Source: Thermoplasmata archaeon
GTDB lineage: Archaea; Thermoplasmatota; Thermoplasmata; Thermoplasmatales; Thermoplasmataceae
DNA length: 8,474 nt
Direction of reading: 5' to 3'
Assembly: GCA_021797025.1 (NCBI GenBank)
Contig: JAKAAK010000138.1
Coordinates: forward strand, 1-8,474
Shown piece by piece: positions 1 through 6,810 of this stretch. The notes beneath the pieces are model-generated. The model was given only the letters and a program-made list of their open reading frames with translations, was not told where the DNA came from and ran no database searches. Positions within the stretch are counted from its first letter, which is position 1, and the number at the start of each line of letters is the position of its first letter. Made by a program: the position numbers and the translations under genes.

Positions 1-881
1 TTGTTCTTGCAAGGAATTTTCTAATCATCCTGTATCCTGTTTCTATCCCCCATCTTTTTCTGTACATTTTTAGGATATTCTTCGGTGCTGCATCTGTGTT
101 TGTTGCGAATACATAGAGTATCCTCCCTCTCCTGTTGTGGCCATATATGGAAACCATGCGGAATGTTGCCTGTTCCCCTTTCCTTCTTTTATGGGATGAT
201 GTTGTGTATTCCATATCTATTTCCTCTCCATTGCATTCTTTGCCATATTTAGGTGCATGGATTATGAAATTAATGTGGATGGAATTCAAGTAATTTATCA
301 GGTCAGTGGAAAAGAATCCGCCATCCATGAGAAGGACATCTATCCTTATTCCGAATGATTCAATGATTTCAATAAGCCTGTAAACCATATTCAATGCTGT
401 TCTTTCAATTACAGGAATTATGGCTATTGCAAATCTTATGCCATTCAATACAACTGATGCAGTTGCATATTCATATGCATAATTTATCCTGCTTATTCTT
501 TGTTCCCACCACACCATCTGCTTCAATATCTCCATAATACATCTCATCATGCCAGTCAATGGCAATCTTTAATGGTTTTCTGAAAACACCTTTCTTTTTC
601 AGCATGGCAATAATTCCAGAATTGATATTTAGAAGGCCTTCCGGATTCTTATTTCTAAGGTGATTCCTTACTGTCTGCCCTGATATGCCTGTAAGTTTCG
701 ATGAGCCTTCCACATAGCTGTTTGTCATGGATGCCAGGAGAATGGTATTAAATGCAAGGTTCCCACTCCTGGAATTTTTATAGTCCATGGATTCCCTTAT
801 TTGCTGCACAAAATTTATATAATCTCCAGTGGTAAACGATCTGCCGGGCATGTTTCTCATCAGTGGAAGGGGTGTGTTCAT
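1..881 (-). pseudogene. Frameshifted DDE transposase (IS4/ISH3-like), truncated by window edge
   Basis: Transposase of a DDE insertion sequence, read in two frames. The first frame runs from ATG 881 to a TGA ending at 471. It has a helix-turn-helix-like stretch (KLTGISGQTVRNHL) and the first catalytic Asp in IAIDWHDEMYYGD. Similarity then continues in the +1 frame from about 490 to the left edge without a stop (starting INYAYEYATASVV). That part carries the second Asp in LLMDGGFFSTD (codon 325-323) and the Glu in YRKRWGIETGYR (codon 43-41). One base has therefore been lost, or two gained, near 485-500. No usual slippery heptamer is visible, so a dead or decaying copy is more likely than programmed frameshifting. 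ATG 881 is preferred over TTG 890 because a TATA box lies 25 nt upstream of it. The D-D-E spacing and the RWGIE signature resemble archaeal ISH3-type elements, but the exact family is inferred. About 90 C-terminal residues and the left IS end lie outside the window. Confidence 0.85.
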
Positions 882-900
882 GCCCGACAATCATCTGACA

Positions 901-910
901 ATATATATTT
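901..910 (-). promoter_or_regulatory. TATA box of the transposase gene
   Basis: On the minus strand this reads AAATATATAT. Its centre lies about 25 nt upstream of ATG 881, the spacing expected for a leaderless archaeal transcript. It supports ATG 881 rather than TTG 890 as the transposase start. Confidence 0.45.
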
Positions 911-1031
911 TTGATCTACTGGTTAGCTTTGGGAGGAGGTCACTTGCACAACTAATCGATAATGTAATTGTTTCATTATAAGTTTAAAACGGTTCTTTAG
1001 CATTATCAATATACTAATTAACATTATTATC

Positions 1032-1042
1032 GTAAATTTTAC
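1032..1042. promoter_or_regulatory. Small palindrome upstream of his TATA box (possible operator)
   Basis: GTAAATTTTAC has two perfect 5-bp arms around a central T. It ends 9 nt before the upstream candidate TATA box, where BRE and regulator sites are usually found in archaea. Short AT-rich palindromes arise easily by chance, and no second copy was seen, so an operator role is only a suggestion. Confidence 0.2.
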
Positions 1043-1051
1043 CGGCAATAG

Positions 1052-1059
1052 TTATATAT
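1052..1059 (+). promoter_or_regulatory. Candidate TATA box 1 of the his operon
   Basis: TTATATAT lies about 24-25 nt upstream of ATG 1080. That is the spacing expected if transcription starts at or next to this ATG, giving a leaderless mRNA whose first ORF is the His-rich small peptide. A second candidate TATA box at 1095 competes with this reading. Confidence 0.4.
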
Positions 1060-1079
1060 TATATTGTTATTTTCCGTTT

Positions 1080-1244
1080 ATGGCAACAGAGATGTATATA
1101 AAAACTACAGCCAGCTTTTCCGTATTTACTTTTAGTGCTGGGCATATACATCATCATGGGAGGACAGGCATTACAGAAGATATGCTATTAAGTTCCCTAT
1201 CCACCCGTGGTTATCTTGAAAATTCTGGACAGAAAGCTAAGTGA
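1080..1244 (+). CDS. Putative His-rich leader peptide ORF upstream of hisZ
   Basis: A 54-codon frame starts at ATG 1080 and ends at TGA 1242-1244, overlapping the first 38 nt of hisZ in another frame. Residues 21-28 read GHIHHHGR. The His codons at 1143-1145 and 1149-1157 are all CAT, making four His in five codons. The ORF begins about 25 nt after a TATA box, so it could be the first, leaderless ORF of the his mRNA. I do not recognise the rest of the peptide as any family. Bacterial his operons use a His-rich leader peptide for attenuation. No such mechanism is established in archaea that I know of, so the leader role is inferred from position and composition. The main alternatives are a chance ORF, or transcription from the downstream TATA box at 1095, which would leave its ATG off the message. 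Confidence 0.4.
   Translation: MATEMYIKTTASFSVFTFSAGHIHHHGRTGITEDMLLSSLSTRGYLENSGQKAK
1095..1102 (+). promoter_or_regulatory. Candidate TATA box 2 of the his operon
   Basis: TATATAAA, inside the run TATATAAAAAC, is the closest match to the archaeal TATA consensus in this region. It predicts a transcription start near 1120-1127 and a 5' leader of about 80 nt before hisZ. That leader would keep the His codons but lose ATG 1080. Confidence 0.4.
1142..1185 (+). other. Inverted repeat spanning the His codons in the hisZ leader
   Basis: GCATAT (1142-1147) and ATATGC (1180-1185) are perfect inverted repeats, extendable by one G-U pair (1141/1186). They enclose a 32-nt loop holding three of the His codons and a GGGAGG stretch. 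The downstream arm ends 21 nt before the hisZ start. The stem is AT-rich and short, so its stability is doubtful. A ribosome on the His codons would disrupt it, and that is its only functional interest. Confidence 0.25.
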
Positions 1245-1983
1245 AGTTGCCCGTAAAGTCAGGGAATCATTTTACAATTCTGGATTCTACGAAATCTTTC
1301 CAGATTCATTTATAAAATCTGCAGACATAGATGGATTCAAATTCATTCACCGTAATGATGTCTTTGTACTGGAGCCGGATATAACTATGAGACTTATGAA
1401 GCGACATTTTTACGTAAATTCTAGTATCTTCTATATTTCACAGCAGAGTGATAGCAACCTTGTGGAATCTCTGAAAACCGGAGGGGAAATAATAGGCGGT
1501 GATTCCATAAAAAGCACCGCACAAATTTTAACAACTGCCATGAAAGTTCTTGATGGCCTGGGATTAAACAGTTACAGCATCGACATGGGAATTTCAGGAA
1601 TATTTGATAAGTACAAATCCAGCAGGCACTGGACAGAGATTAAAAGGGCGTTAAAAGACAGGGATTTCCAGGCATTGATCAGAATTGATGAAAATGAAAG
1701 AAATGAAATTATTAAAATTATAGGTACAAGGACAAGAAACAGCGGAATAGAAACACTGGACAAGATCTTGGAGGCTGTCAACGATCCAAGGCTTATCATA
1801 GATCTTGGAACGGTAAGGCAGCCGGATTACTATAATGGTCCAGTATTCGAGATATACGGGAATAACGGATTTCTCGGTGGTGGAGGGAGTTACAGAATTA
1901 ACGGTATTAATGCATGTGGATTTACCATGGACCTTATGGCTATATACAGAATGTATGCAGAAAATTTAGAGGTGAAAGGATGA
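1207..1983 (+). CDS. hisZ: ATP phosphoribosyltransferase regulatory subunit HisZ
   Basis: HisZ is a class II histidyl-tRNA synthetase paralogue. It has no tRNA-charging role but completes and regulates the short form of HisG. Visible signatures are a motif-2-like VLEPDITMRLMKR (residues 54-66), GGEIIGG (92-98), and the HisRS-type block VRQPDYYNGPVFEIYG (203-218) followed by GGGGSYR. The motif 3 region (ACGFTMDLMAIYRM) lacks the usual arginine, and there is no anticodon-binding domain, so this is HisZ and not HisRS. At 258 residues it is short. The N-terminal P-x-G-x-R-D-x-L segment is missing, and an in-frame TAA at 1189-1191 prevents extension. The start is uncertain: GTG 1207 is used, TTG 1216 is possible, and neither has a visible ribosome-binding site. 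The stop overlaps hisG by ATGA. The adjoining 212-residue HisG supports the call. Confidence 0.88.
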   Translation: MVILKILDRKLSEVARKVRESFYNSGFYEIFPDSFIKSADIDGFKFIHRNDVFVLEPDITMRLMKRHFYVNSSIFYISQQSDSNLVESLKTGGEIIGGDSIKSTAQILTTAMKVLDGLGLNSYSIDMGISGIFDKYKSSRHWTEIKRALKDRDFQALIRIDENERNEIIKIIGTRTRNSGIETLDKILEAVNDPRLIIDLGTVRQPDYYNGPVFEIYGNNGFLGGGGSYRINGINACGFTMDLMAIYRMYAENLEVKG

Positions 1984-2618
1984 AATTCGTAATACCAAGA
2001 GGCAGGCTAATGGAGAATTCAATGCTCCTTTTAAAAGCAACAGGAATATACATCGATATATACGACGAGAGAAAGCTGATGTTCGGGGAAAACGGCAACG
2101 AAATTATACTGCCCAGGGCGAGGGATGTGCCTGTTTATACTGAGTATGTGGGGGATATAGGCGTATGCGGAACAGACTCTCTGGTAGAAAGTGGTATTGA
2201 CCTATTTGCCCCACTCTCACTGAACTTCGGCAAGTGCAGGCTGAGCATATTAGCTCCAGAGGGCTATGACATGGATGATCTAGATGGCACTGACATAGCA
2301 ACAAAGCATCCCGTTATAACTGAAAGATACCTTAACTCCTCGGGCATCCGTGCCAATATCATAAGTCTCAATGGTTCACTTGAACTTGCACCTGAAACAG
2401 GAATAGCAGATGCAATCGTGGACATTGTACAGACAGGGGAAACAATGAGAAAAAATCATCTTGTGGAAATCAGGAAAATAATGGATATACAGGCAACTCT
2501 TGTTGTAAACAGGGTTTCACAGAAAACGAAATATGACGAAATAAATAAATTTATAGAAATAGCAGGTGAAATGGATGGAAATAGAAAATTATGTGAGAAA
2601 TATACTGGAAGATATTAA
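1980..2618 (+). CDS. hisG: ATP phosphoribosyltransferase catalytic subunit, short form HisG
   Basis: First enzyme of histidine synthesis: it joins ATP and PRPP to give N1-(5-phosphoribosyl)-ATP and is the usual point of feedback control. The protein is 212 residues, the length of the short HisG form that lacks the C-terminal ACT-like regulatory domain and depends on HisZ, encoded just upstream. Family motifs are VIPRGRL (residues 4-10), the [13 protein letters not shown] block (58-70), [11 protein letters not shown] (107-117), [19 protein letters not shown] (132-150) and the PRPP-binding TGETMRKN (152-159). ATG 1980 is chosen because it starts the conserved core, is preceded by GAGGTGA at 1969-1975, and forms an ATGA overlap with the hisZ stop. 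A longer in-frame extension back to 1914 lies inside hisZ and is not conserved-looking. Confidence 0.95.
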   Translation: MKFVIPRGRLMENSMLLLKATGIYIDIYDERKLMFGENGNEIILPRARDVPVYTEYVGDIGVCGTDSLVESGIDLFAPLSLNFGKCRLSILAPEGYDMDDLDGTDIATKHPVITERYLNSSGIRANIISLNGSLELAPETGIADAIVDIVQTGETMRKNHLVEIRKIMDIQATLVVNRVSQKTKYDEINKFIEIAGEMDGNRKLCEKYTGRY

Positions 2619-3702
2619 AAACCATGGAATAGAAGCGGTTATGGAATATTCCATGAAATTTGATGGCTATAATGGCGATATCAGGGTATCTGAGGAAGAA
2701 TTCATAGAGGCAGTGAAAACAATACCTGATGATGAAAAGGATATAATAAAAAGGGTTTATAAGCGCATATTTGACAACCATGAGATGCAGCTCAACAGGG
2801 ACCGTATGCGTTTCTTCAATGGTTCTATCTATGGCATAAGGTACATTCCTATGGAACGAATAGGTATGTACATACCCGGGAAAAAACCACTACCATCAAC
2901 TGTTATGATGATCGGTGCACCGGCAAAGATAGCAGGTGTCAGGGATATAGTTATCACAACTGCTCCTGGAGACGATGGGAAAGTCAATCCCTATACTCTG
3001 TATATTGCCAGTATGCTTGGGATAAAAGAGGTATACAAGATAGGTGGAATCCAGGCAATAGGTGCCATGGCTTTCGGCACGGGAATGAAGAAAGTGGACA
3101 AAATATTTGGTCCAGGAAATCAATATGTGAACGAGGCGAAGAGGCAGGTTTTTGGCATTACCGGTATAGACGGGCTTTACGGCCCATCCGAAATAATGGT
3201 AATATCCGATGAAGGATCAAACAATGAATACATCACTGCTGATCTGGATTCACAACTGGAACATGGACTAAGCTCCAGAGCATGGCTTCTGACTACCGGT
3301 AAAATACCGGAAAACCTGAGCAATAGCAGGGTTAACATTATGGTTTGTAAAAGCATGGAGGAAATCATATCAAAGGCAAATGAGATTGCCCCGGAGCATC
3401 TGGAAATTCTCGCTTCCAGTCCCATGGAAATATTCAATAGGATAAAAAATGCTGGGGCAGTGTATATGGGGGAATATGCACCGGTACCTGCGGGAGATTA
3501 TTTCCTTGGCGTAAATCATTTACTTCCCACCGGTGGAACTGCAAGGTTCTCATCAGTGCTGACAGTTGATGATTTCATGAAAAAAACCTCATTTGCAAAT
3601 GTTTCCAGATCTGATTTTACTGGTGATCGTGACCTGGGTATTGCCATGGCAGAAATAGAAAACATGCCGCTGCACAGAAAATCCATGGAGGTAAGGTCAT
3701 GA
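2575..3702 (+). CDS. hisD: Histidinol dehydrogenase HisD
   Basis: Catalyses the last two steps, the NAD+-dependent four-electron oxidation of L-histidinol to L-histidine; the family is zinc dependent. Conserved blocks are [16 protein letters not shown] (97-112), the [16 protein letters not shown] region (155-170), [15 protein letters not shown] (178-192), and DLDSQLEHG, with presumed zinc ligands Gln227 and His230. Catalytic Glu274-His275 lie in IAPEHLEI, Asp308 in PAGDYFLG, and the C-terminal His367 in MPLHRKS. At 375 residues it is shorter than the roughly 430 typical of bacteria, mostly through a trimmed N-terminus, but all active-site residues that I can place are present. ATG 2575 is preferred to the in-frame GTG 2566 because GGTGA (2565-2569) sits 5 nt before it. 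It overlaps hisG by 44 nt. Confidence 0.95.
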   Translation: MEIENYVRNILEDIKNHGIEAVMEYSMKFDGYNGDIRVSEEEFIEAVKTIPDDEKDIIKRVYKRIFDNHEMQLNRDRMRFFNGSIYGIRYIPMERIGMYIPGKKPLPSTVMMIGAPAKIAGVRDIVITTAPGDDGKVNPYTLYIASMLGIKEVYKIGGIQAIGAMAFGTGMKKVDKIFGPGNQYVNEAKRQVFGITGIDGLYGPSEIMVISDEGSNNEYITADLDSQLEHGLSSRAWLLTTGKIPENLSNSRVNIMVCKSMEEIISKANEIAPEHLEILASSPMEIFNRIKNAGAVYMGEYAPVPAGDYFLGVNHLLPTGGTARFSSVLTVDDFMKKTSFANVSRSDFTGDRDLGIAMAEIENMPLHRKSMEVRS

Positions 3703-4229
3703 TAAGGAATACGAAGGAAACAGAAATAGATGTTTCCATGGGCACTGAAACAACATCTGTGGAAACCGGCGACCCAGTTCTTGATCATATGATGAGGACA
3801 TTATTCTTTTATATGGAAAAAAACGTAAAAATAAAGTGTAAGTATGACCTCAGGCACCATCTCTGGGAGGATCTTGGAATAACAGTTGCACAGGAAATAT
3901 CTTCGTATATTTCCCAAAGGCACATTAAAAGATTTGGAAATGCGACGATGCCCATGGACGAATCACTTATAATGGTTTCTCTTGATATTTCAAGGGCATA
4001 CATAAACTTCGATGTAAGTTTCACGGACTCTGAGGGCTTTGAGATAAACCTCTTATATGAATTTTTATGGGCGTTTGCCAGAACAGTACCACTAACGCTT
4101 CATGTTATAATGTTCAACGGAAAGAATGCACACCATATTACGGAAAATATTTTCAAGTCCCTGGGTACTGCCATGGGAATTGCAATTCAGGACAACCAGT
4201 ATTTGAGAAGCACCAAGGGGACACTATGA
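3699..4229 (+). CDS. hisB: Imidazoleglycerol-phosphate dehydratase HisB
   Basis: Manganese-dependent dehydration of imidazole glycerol phosphate to imidazole acetol phosphate. This is the monofunctional dehydratase (176 residues), with no fused HAD-type histidinol-phosphate phosphatase. Metal-binding motifs are LDHM (28-31), the HHLWED hexad (His53, His54, Glu57) and HHITEN (His145, His146, Glu149). [13 protein letters not shown] (78-90) and the terminal STKGTL are also family hallmarks. HHLWED replaces the usual HHTvED but keeps the ligands. The start overlaps the hisD stop as ATGA and has GGAGGT at 3687-3692, 6 nt upstream. In many bacteria hisC sits between hisD and hisB; here it is absent and the two genes overlap directly. 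Confidence 0.94.
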   Translation: MIRNTKETEIDVSMGTETTSVETGDPVLDHMMRTLFFYMEKNVKIKCKYDLRHHLWEDLGITVAQEISSYISQRHIKRFGNATMPMDESLIMVSLDISRAYINFDVSFTDSEGFEINLLYEFLWAFARTVPLTLHVIMFNGKNAHHITENIFKSLGTAMGIAIQDNQYLRSTKGTL

Positions 4230-4795
4230 TTGCAATTATAGATATCGGCACGGGAAACTTATCCACTATAGAAAGGGTGACCGGTGGAAAAATTACCATA
4301 GACCCTGATGAAATTGAGCGTTCAGACAAGATAATATTTCCGGGAGTCGGATCGTTTCAGTATGTGGCGGAAGTTATCAAACCTATAAGAGAAGTACTTA
4401 TAAAGGTGATAAAATCAGGGATTCCATACCTGGGAATATGCCTAGGCATGGAGATGTTATTTGATTCAAGCGAGGAAGGTATTGGTGACGGTCTCGGTAT
4501 TATGCATGGTCGGATAAAAAAATTCAACGGGATTAAAACCCCACACATGGGATGGAATCAGGTCGAAAATCTAATGGATTCACAAATAATGGATGACATA
4601 CCGGATAATTCATTCTTTTATTTCATGCACTCATACTATGCACCTGATACTGAGTATACAGCTATGAAAACGGATTACGGTAGGTATTTCACATCAGGAA
4701 TAAGATACAGGAATATATACGGTGTGCAGTTCCATCCTGAAAAATCCGGGGAAAACGGAATACGCATATTGAAAAATTTCGGGGTGATTTCCTGA
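4226..4795 (+). CDS. hisH: Imidazole glycerol phosphate synthase glutaminase subunit HisH
   Basis: Class I glutamine amidotransferase that releases ammonia from glutamine for HisF, its partner encoded two genes downstream. The protein has 189 residues. The nucleophile elbow is LGICLGMEML with Cys72, and the catalytic His170 and Glu172 are in YGVQFHPEKS. FPGVGSF (38-44, oxyanion-strand region), GWNQV (109-113) and HSYYAP (135-140) are typical. The segment after GNLSTIERV is about 8 residues shorter than usual. ATG 4226 overlaps the hisB stop as ATGA. The frame stays open back to 4067, but that part lies within hisB and does not resemble HisH. Confidence 0.95.
   Translation: MIAIIDIGTGNLSTIERVTGGKITIDPDEIERSDKIIFPGVGSFQYVAEVIKPIREVLIKVIKSGIPYLGICLGMEMLFDSSEEGIGDGLGIMHGRIKKFNGIKTPHMGWNQVENLMDSQIMDDIPDNSFFYFMHSYYAPDTEYTAMKTDYGRYFTSGIRYRNIYGVQFHPEKSGENGIRILKNFGVIS
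4781..4787 (+). promoter_or_regulatory. Ribosome-binding site deciding the CTG start of hisA
   Basis: GGGGTGA lies within the end of hisH, 4 nt before CTG 4792. This is the same spacing as the GAGGTGA before hisG, and close to the 5-6 nt before hisD and hisB. Together with the conserved protein N-terminus it places initiation at CTG rather than at a downstream TTG. Confidence 0.65.
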
Positions 4796-5481
4796 TAGAT
4801 ATTTATCCTGCTATAGATATTTATGATGGACATGCAGTATCACTGAAAAATGGAGATATAGCAACAAGGCATGATTATGGAAATCCTGTTGTCTTTGCTG
4901 AAAAATTCTCTAAAATTTCAGGAAAGCTGCATATTGTTGATCTCAATGGGGCCTTCTCAGGGAAACCTGTAAATATTCCCTTATTAAAGGAAATAAGGGG
5001 ATCTGTCACATCTTATCTACAGATCGGCGGGGGCTTCAGAACTCCGGAATTTATAGAAACCGGATATCTATCAGGCGCGGACAGTGTTATTATCGGTAGT
5101 GCGGCACTGAACAGAAAGTTGCTTGAAAATATCTCATACAAGTTTAAAAATATAACCATAAGCATCGATGCGTACCTTGGCATGGTTAAATATAATGGAT
5201 GGACAAGCAGCACCACAATTAGTTATAAGGATTTCTATTCCGAGGTTAGTGGTTTTGCTAACCGTTTCATATTCACATCAATAGACAGGGATGGAACGGG
5301 TAATATAAGCAGTTTACAGAGATTCTGGGATTCCGGCTATTTCATGTATGCTGGTGGTGTGAATTCTATCAATGATCTGAGAAAACTGGAGCTGTCCGGA
5401 TTTAACGGTGCAATCATCGGTAAGGCGCTCTACAACGGAAATATCTCCGCGGAGGAATTAATATGCTTGCAAAAAGAATAA
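4792..5481 (+). CDS. hisA: ProFAR isomerase HisA, with apparent CTG start
   Basis: Amadori isomerisation of ProFAR to PRFAR by a (beta/alpha)8 barrel. The protein has 229 residues with an unbroken frame. It starts LIDIYPAIDIYDG, and catalytic residues are Asp9 (PAIDIYDG) and Asp126 (ISIDAYLG). Further signatures are LQIGGGFRT (76-84), TSIDRDGTGN (162-171, with Thr162 and Asp167), YAGGVNSINDL and IIGKAL. There is no ATG, GTG or TTG in frame between the upstream stop TGA 4738-4740 and TTG 5119. The conserved N-terminus therefore implies initiation at CTG 4792, preceded by GGGGTGA (4781-4787) at 4-nt spacing. CTGA overlaps the hisH stop in the same geometry as the ATGA junctions elsewhere in the operon. 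ATA 4795 is the next, less likely option. A start at TTG 5119 would delete Asp9 and half the barrel. It overlaps hisF by 19 nt. Confidence 0.93.
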   Translation: MIDIYPAIDIYDGHAVSLKNGDIATRHDYGNPVVFAEKFSKISGKLHIVDLNGAFSGKPVNIPLLKEIRGSVTSYLQIGGGFRTPEFIETGYLSGADSVIIGSAALNRKLLENISYKFKNITISIDAYLGMVKYNGWTSSTTISYKDFYSEVSGFANRFIFTSIDRDGTGNISSLQRFWDSGYFMYAGGVNSINDLRKLELSGFNGAIIGKALYNGNISAEELICLQKE

Positions 5482-6215
5482 TTGCCGCACTGGACATAGC
5501 TGATGGAAGAGTTGTAAAGGGTGTAAATTTCGAAAATATCAAAGATTCAGGGGACCCTGTAGAACTGGCAAAACGCTATGTCTCTGAAGGTATGGACGAG
5601 CTTGTGTTCCTGGATATCAGGGCAACCAGGGAAAAAAGGAAGATACTTTCAGACATTGTAAGAAAGGTGGCTTCAGAGATTAGCATACCATTTACTGTTG
5701 GTGGTGGACTATCTGATTTGGATGACATGATTTCAATAATCAGGAACGGCGCTGATAAAATTTTTATCAACACATATGCTGTGGAACATCCAGAAATTAT
5801 AAAGGATATTTCGGATCGCATAGGGTCAGCCAACACTGTGATAGCAATAGATTCTATGTTTATAGATGGAAAATATACGGTCTATATAAAAGGGGGTTCA
5901 AACAACACCGGCATTGATACCGTGGAATGGGCAAGGACCGCAGCATCCTTGGGAGCCGGGGAATTGCTCGTCACATCGATCAACACCGATGGAACAATGA
6001 AGGGTTTTGATGTGAATTTGATAAATCGCATTGTGGAAAATGTGGATATACCCGTAATAGCATCGGGCGGAGCAGGAAGGCCAGTAGATTTTCTTGAGGC
6101 ATTCAATGCCGGGGCCGATGGTGCACTAGCAGCTTCCATATTTCATAGTGGTAAATGCAGTCCGGTAGATATAAAGAATTATTTAAGGGAGAACGGTATA
6201 AATGTTAGATTATAA
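5463..6215 (+). CDS. hisF: Imidazole glycerol phosphate synthase cyclase subunit HisF
   Basis: Cyclase subunit of IGP synthase: it uses ammonia from HisH to convert PRFAR to imidazole glycerol phosphate and AICAR, the latter returning to purine synthesis. It is a (beta/alpha)8 barrel of 250 residues, the normal length. Catalytic aspartates are Asp11 (AALDIADG) and Asp130 (AIDSMF). Phosphate-binding and strand motifs are FTVGGGLSD (77-85), KIFINTYA, TSINTDGTMKGFD, and VIASGGAG. The second residue of the PCLD motif is altered (AALD), but the catalytic Asp is kept. ATG 5463 is supported by GGAGG at 5451-5455. It overlaps the end of hisA by 19 nt and the start of hisIE by 14 nt. Confidence 0.96.
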   Translation: MLAKRIIAALDIADGRVVKGVNFENIKDSGDPVELAKRYVSEGMDELVFLDIRATREKRKILSDIVRKVASEISIPFTVGGGLSDLDDMISIIRNGADKIFINTYAVEHPEIIKDISDRIGSANTVIAIDSMFIDGKYTVYIKGGSNNTGIDTVEWARTAASLGAGELLVTSINTDGTMKGFDVNLINRIVENVDIPVIASGGAGRPVDFLEAFNAGADGALAASIFHSGKCSPVDIKNYLRENGINVRL

Positions 6216-6807
6216 TTTTGATGGAATAATTCCCGTAGTGGTTCAAGATTATGGCACAAGGGAAGTTTTAACTCTAGGATACATGAATAAGGAGGCTTAC
6301 GGAAAAAGCATGGAAACCGGGTTAATGCATTATTATTCCAGAAGCAAGCAGAGGATAAGAATGAAGGGGGAAACCAGTGGGAATATCCAAAAAATTCGGG
6401 AAGTCATGGTTGACTGTGATGGTGATTCACTTTTATTTCTGGTAGATCAGAAGGGAAACGCATGTCACCTCGGCACAAAAAGCTGTTTCAGAGAAATTGG
6501 AACACCGGTACCCGCTGGTACCATTGATTATTCCATGGAGGTTTTGCTGGATCTGGAAGAACTTGTTAACAGAACAAGGGATAAACCAAGAAACGATTCA
6601 TATACAACAGAACTTTTCAACTCCGGTGAGGAGAATATACGTAAAAAGGTCGGGGAGGAGGCGGTGGAAACGATACTGGCACAGGGTAAGGAAAGGATAA
6701 TCTATGAAACGGCTGACCTGATGTATCATCTTACTGTATACCTTGCATACGAGGGAATAAAATTTTCTGATATAATGAATGAACTTTCAAAGAGAAATAA
6801 AAAATAG
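6202..6807 (+). CDS. hisI: Bifunctional phosphoribosyl-AMP cyclohydrolase / phosphoribosyl-ATP pyrophosphatase HisIE
   Basis: Fused enzyme for steps two and three: the HisE domain removes pyrophosphate from PR-ATP, and the HisI domain opens the adenine ring of PR-AMP. The HisI domain (about 1-110) has YYSRSKQRI, KGETSGN, the magnesium site D71-C-D73-G-D75, and the zinc cysteines in ACHLGTKSCF (Cys88, Cys95). The usual LW in the R-x-LWxKGE segment is IR here. The HisE domain (about 112-201) is a helical MazG-like fold with KKVGEEAVETILA (148-160, Glu152/153/156) and ETADLMYHL (169-177, Asp172). ATG 6202 overlaps hisF by 14 nt, with GGGAG 10 nt upstream as a weak ribosome-binding site. It is the last gene of the operon; its TAG ends 3 nt from the stop of the convergent decarboxylase gene. 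Confidence 0.95.
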   Translation: MLDYNFDGIIPVVVQDYGTREVLTLGYMNKEAYGKSMETGLMHYYSRSKQRIRMKGETSGNIQKIREVMVDCDGDSLLFLVDQKGNACHLGTKSCFREIGTPVPAGTIDYSMEVLLDLEELVNRTRDKPRNDSYTTELFNSGEENIRKKVGEEAVETILAQGKERIIYETADLMYHLTVYLAYEGIKFSDIMNELSKRNKK

Positions 6808-6810
6808 TTT

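Larger units (their letters stand above)
911..1206. other. Intergenic control region between transposase and hisZ
   Basis: This AT-rich divergent region lies between the transposase and the his operon. It should contain the right end of the insertion sequence, but no terminal inverted repeat can be assigned because the left end is outside the window. The part from about 1000 onward holds an 11-bp palindrome, two candidate TATA boxes and the His-rich small ORF described separately. No tRNA or other structured RNA gene was recognised. Confidence 0.6.

Noticed and set aside
1135..1191. 18-codon GTG-started ORF in the hisZ frame (VLGIYIIMGGQALQKICY)
   Set aside because: It ends at the TAA before hisZ, has no ribosome-binding site and no recognisable motif. 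It would only be of interest if transcription starts at the second TATA box.
1914..1979. Extended N-terminus for hisG
   Set aside because: The extra 22 residues lie inside hisZ in another frame. The conserved HisG core, the GAGGTGA site and the ATGA overlap all point to ATG 1980.
1207..1983. Histidyl-tRNA synthetase
   Set aside because: The motif 3 arginine and the anticodon-binding domain are missing, and the gene sits with a short HisG, which indicates HisZ.
4067..4225. Extended N-terminus for hisH
   Set aside because: It is an out-of-frame reading of hisB. The amidotransferase core begins at ATG 4226, which overlaps the hisB stop.
5119..5481. Short 120-residue HisA fragment starting at TTG
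   Set aside because: The frame continues upstream to 4792 with the complete conserved HisA N-terminus, so this is not a truncated gene or a frameshift.
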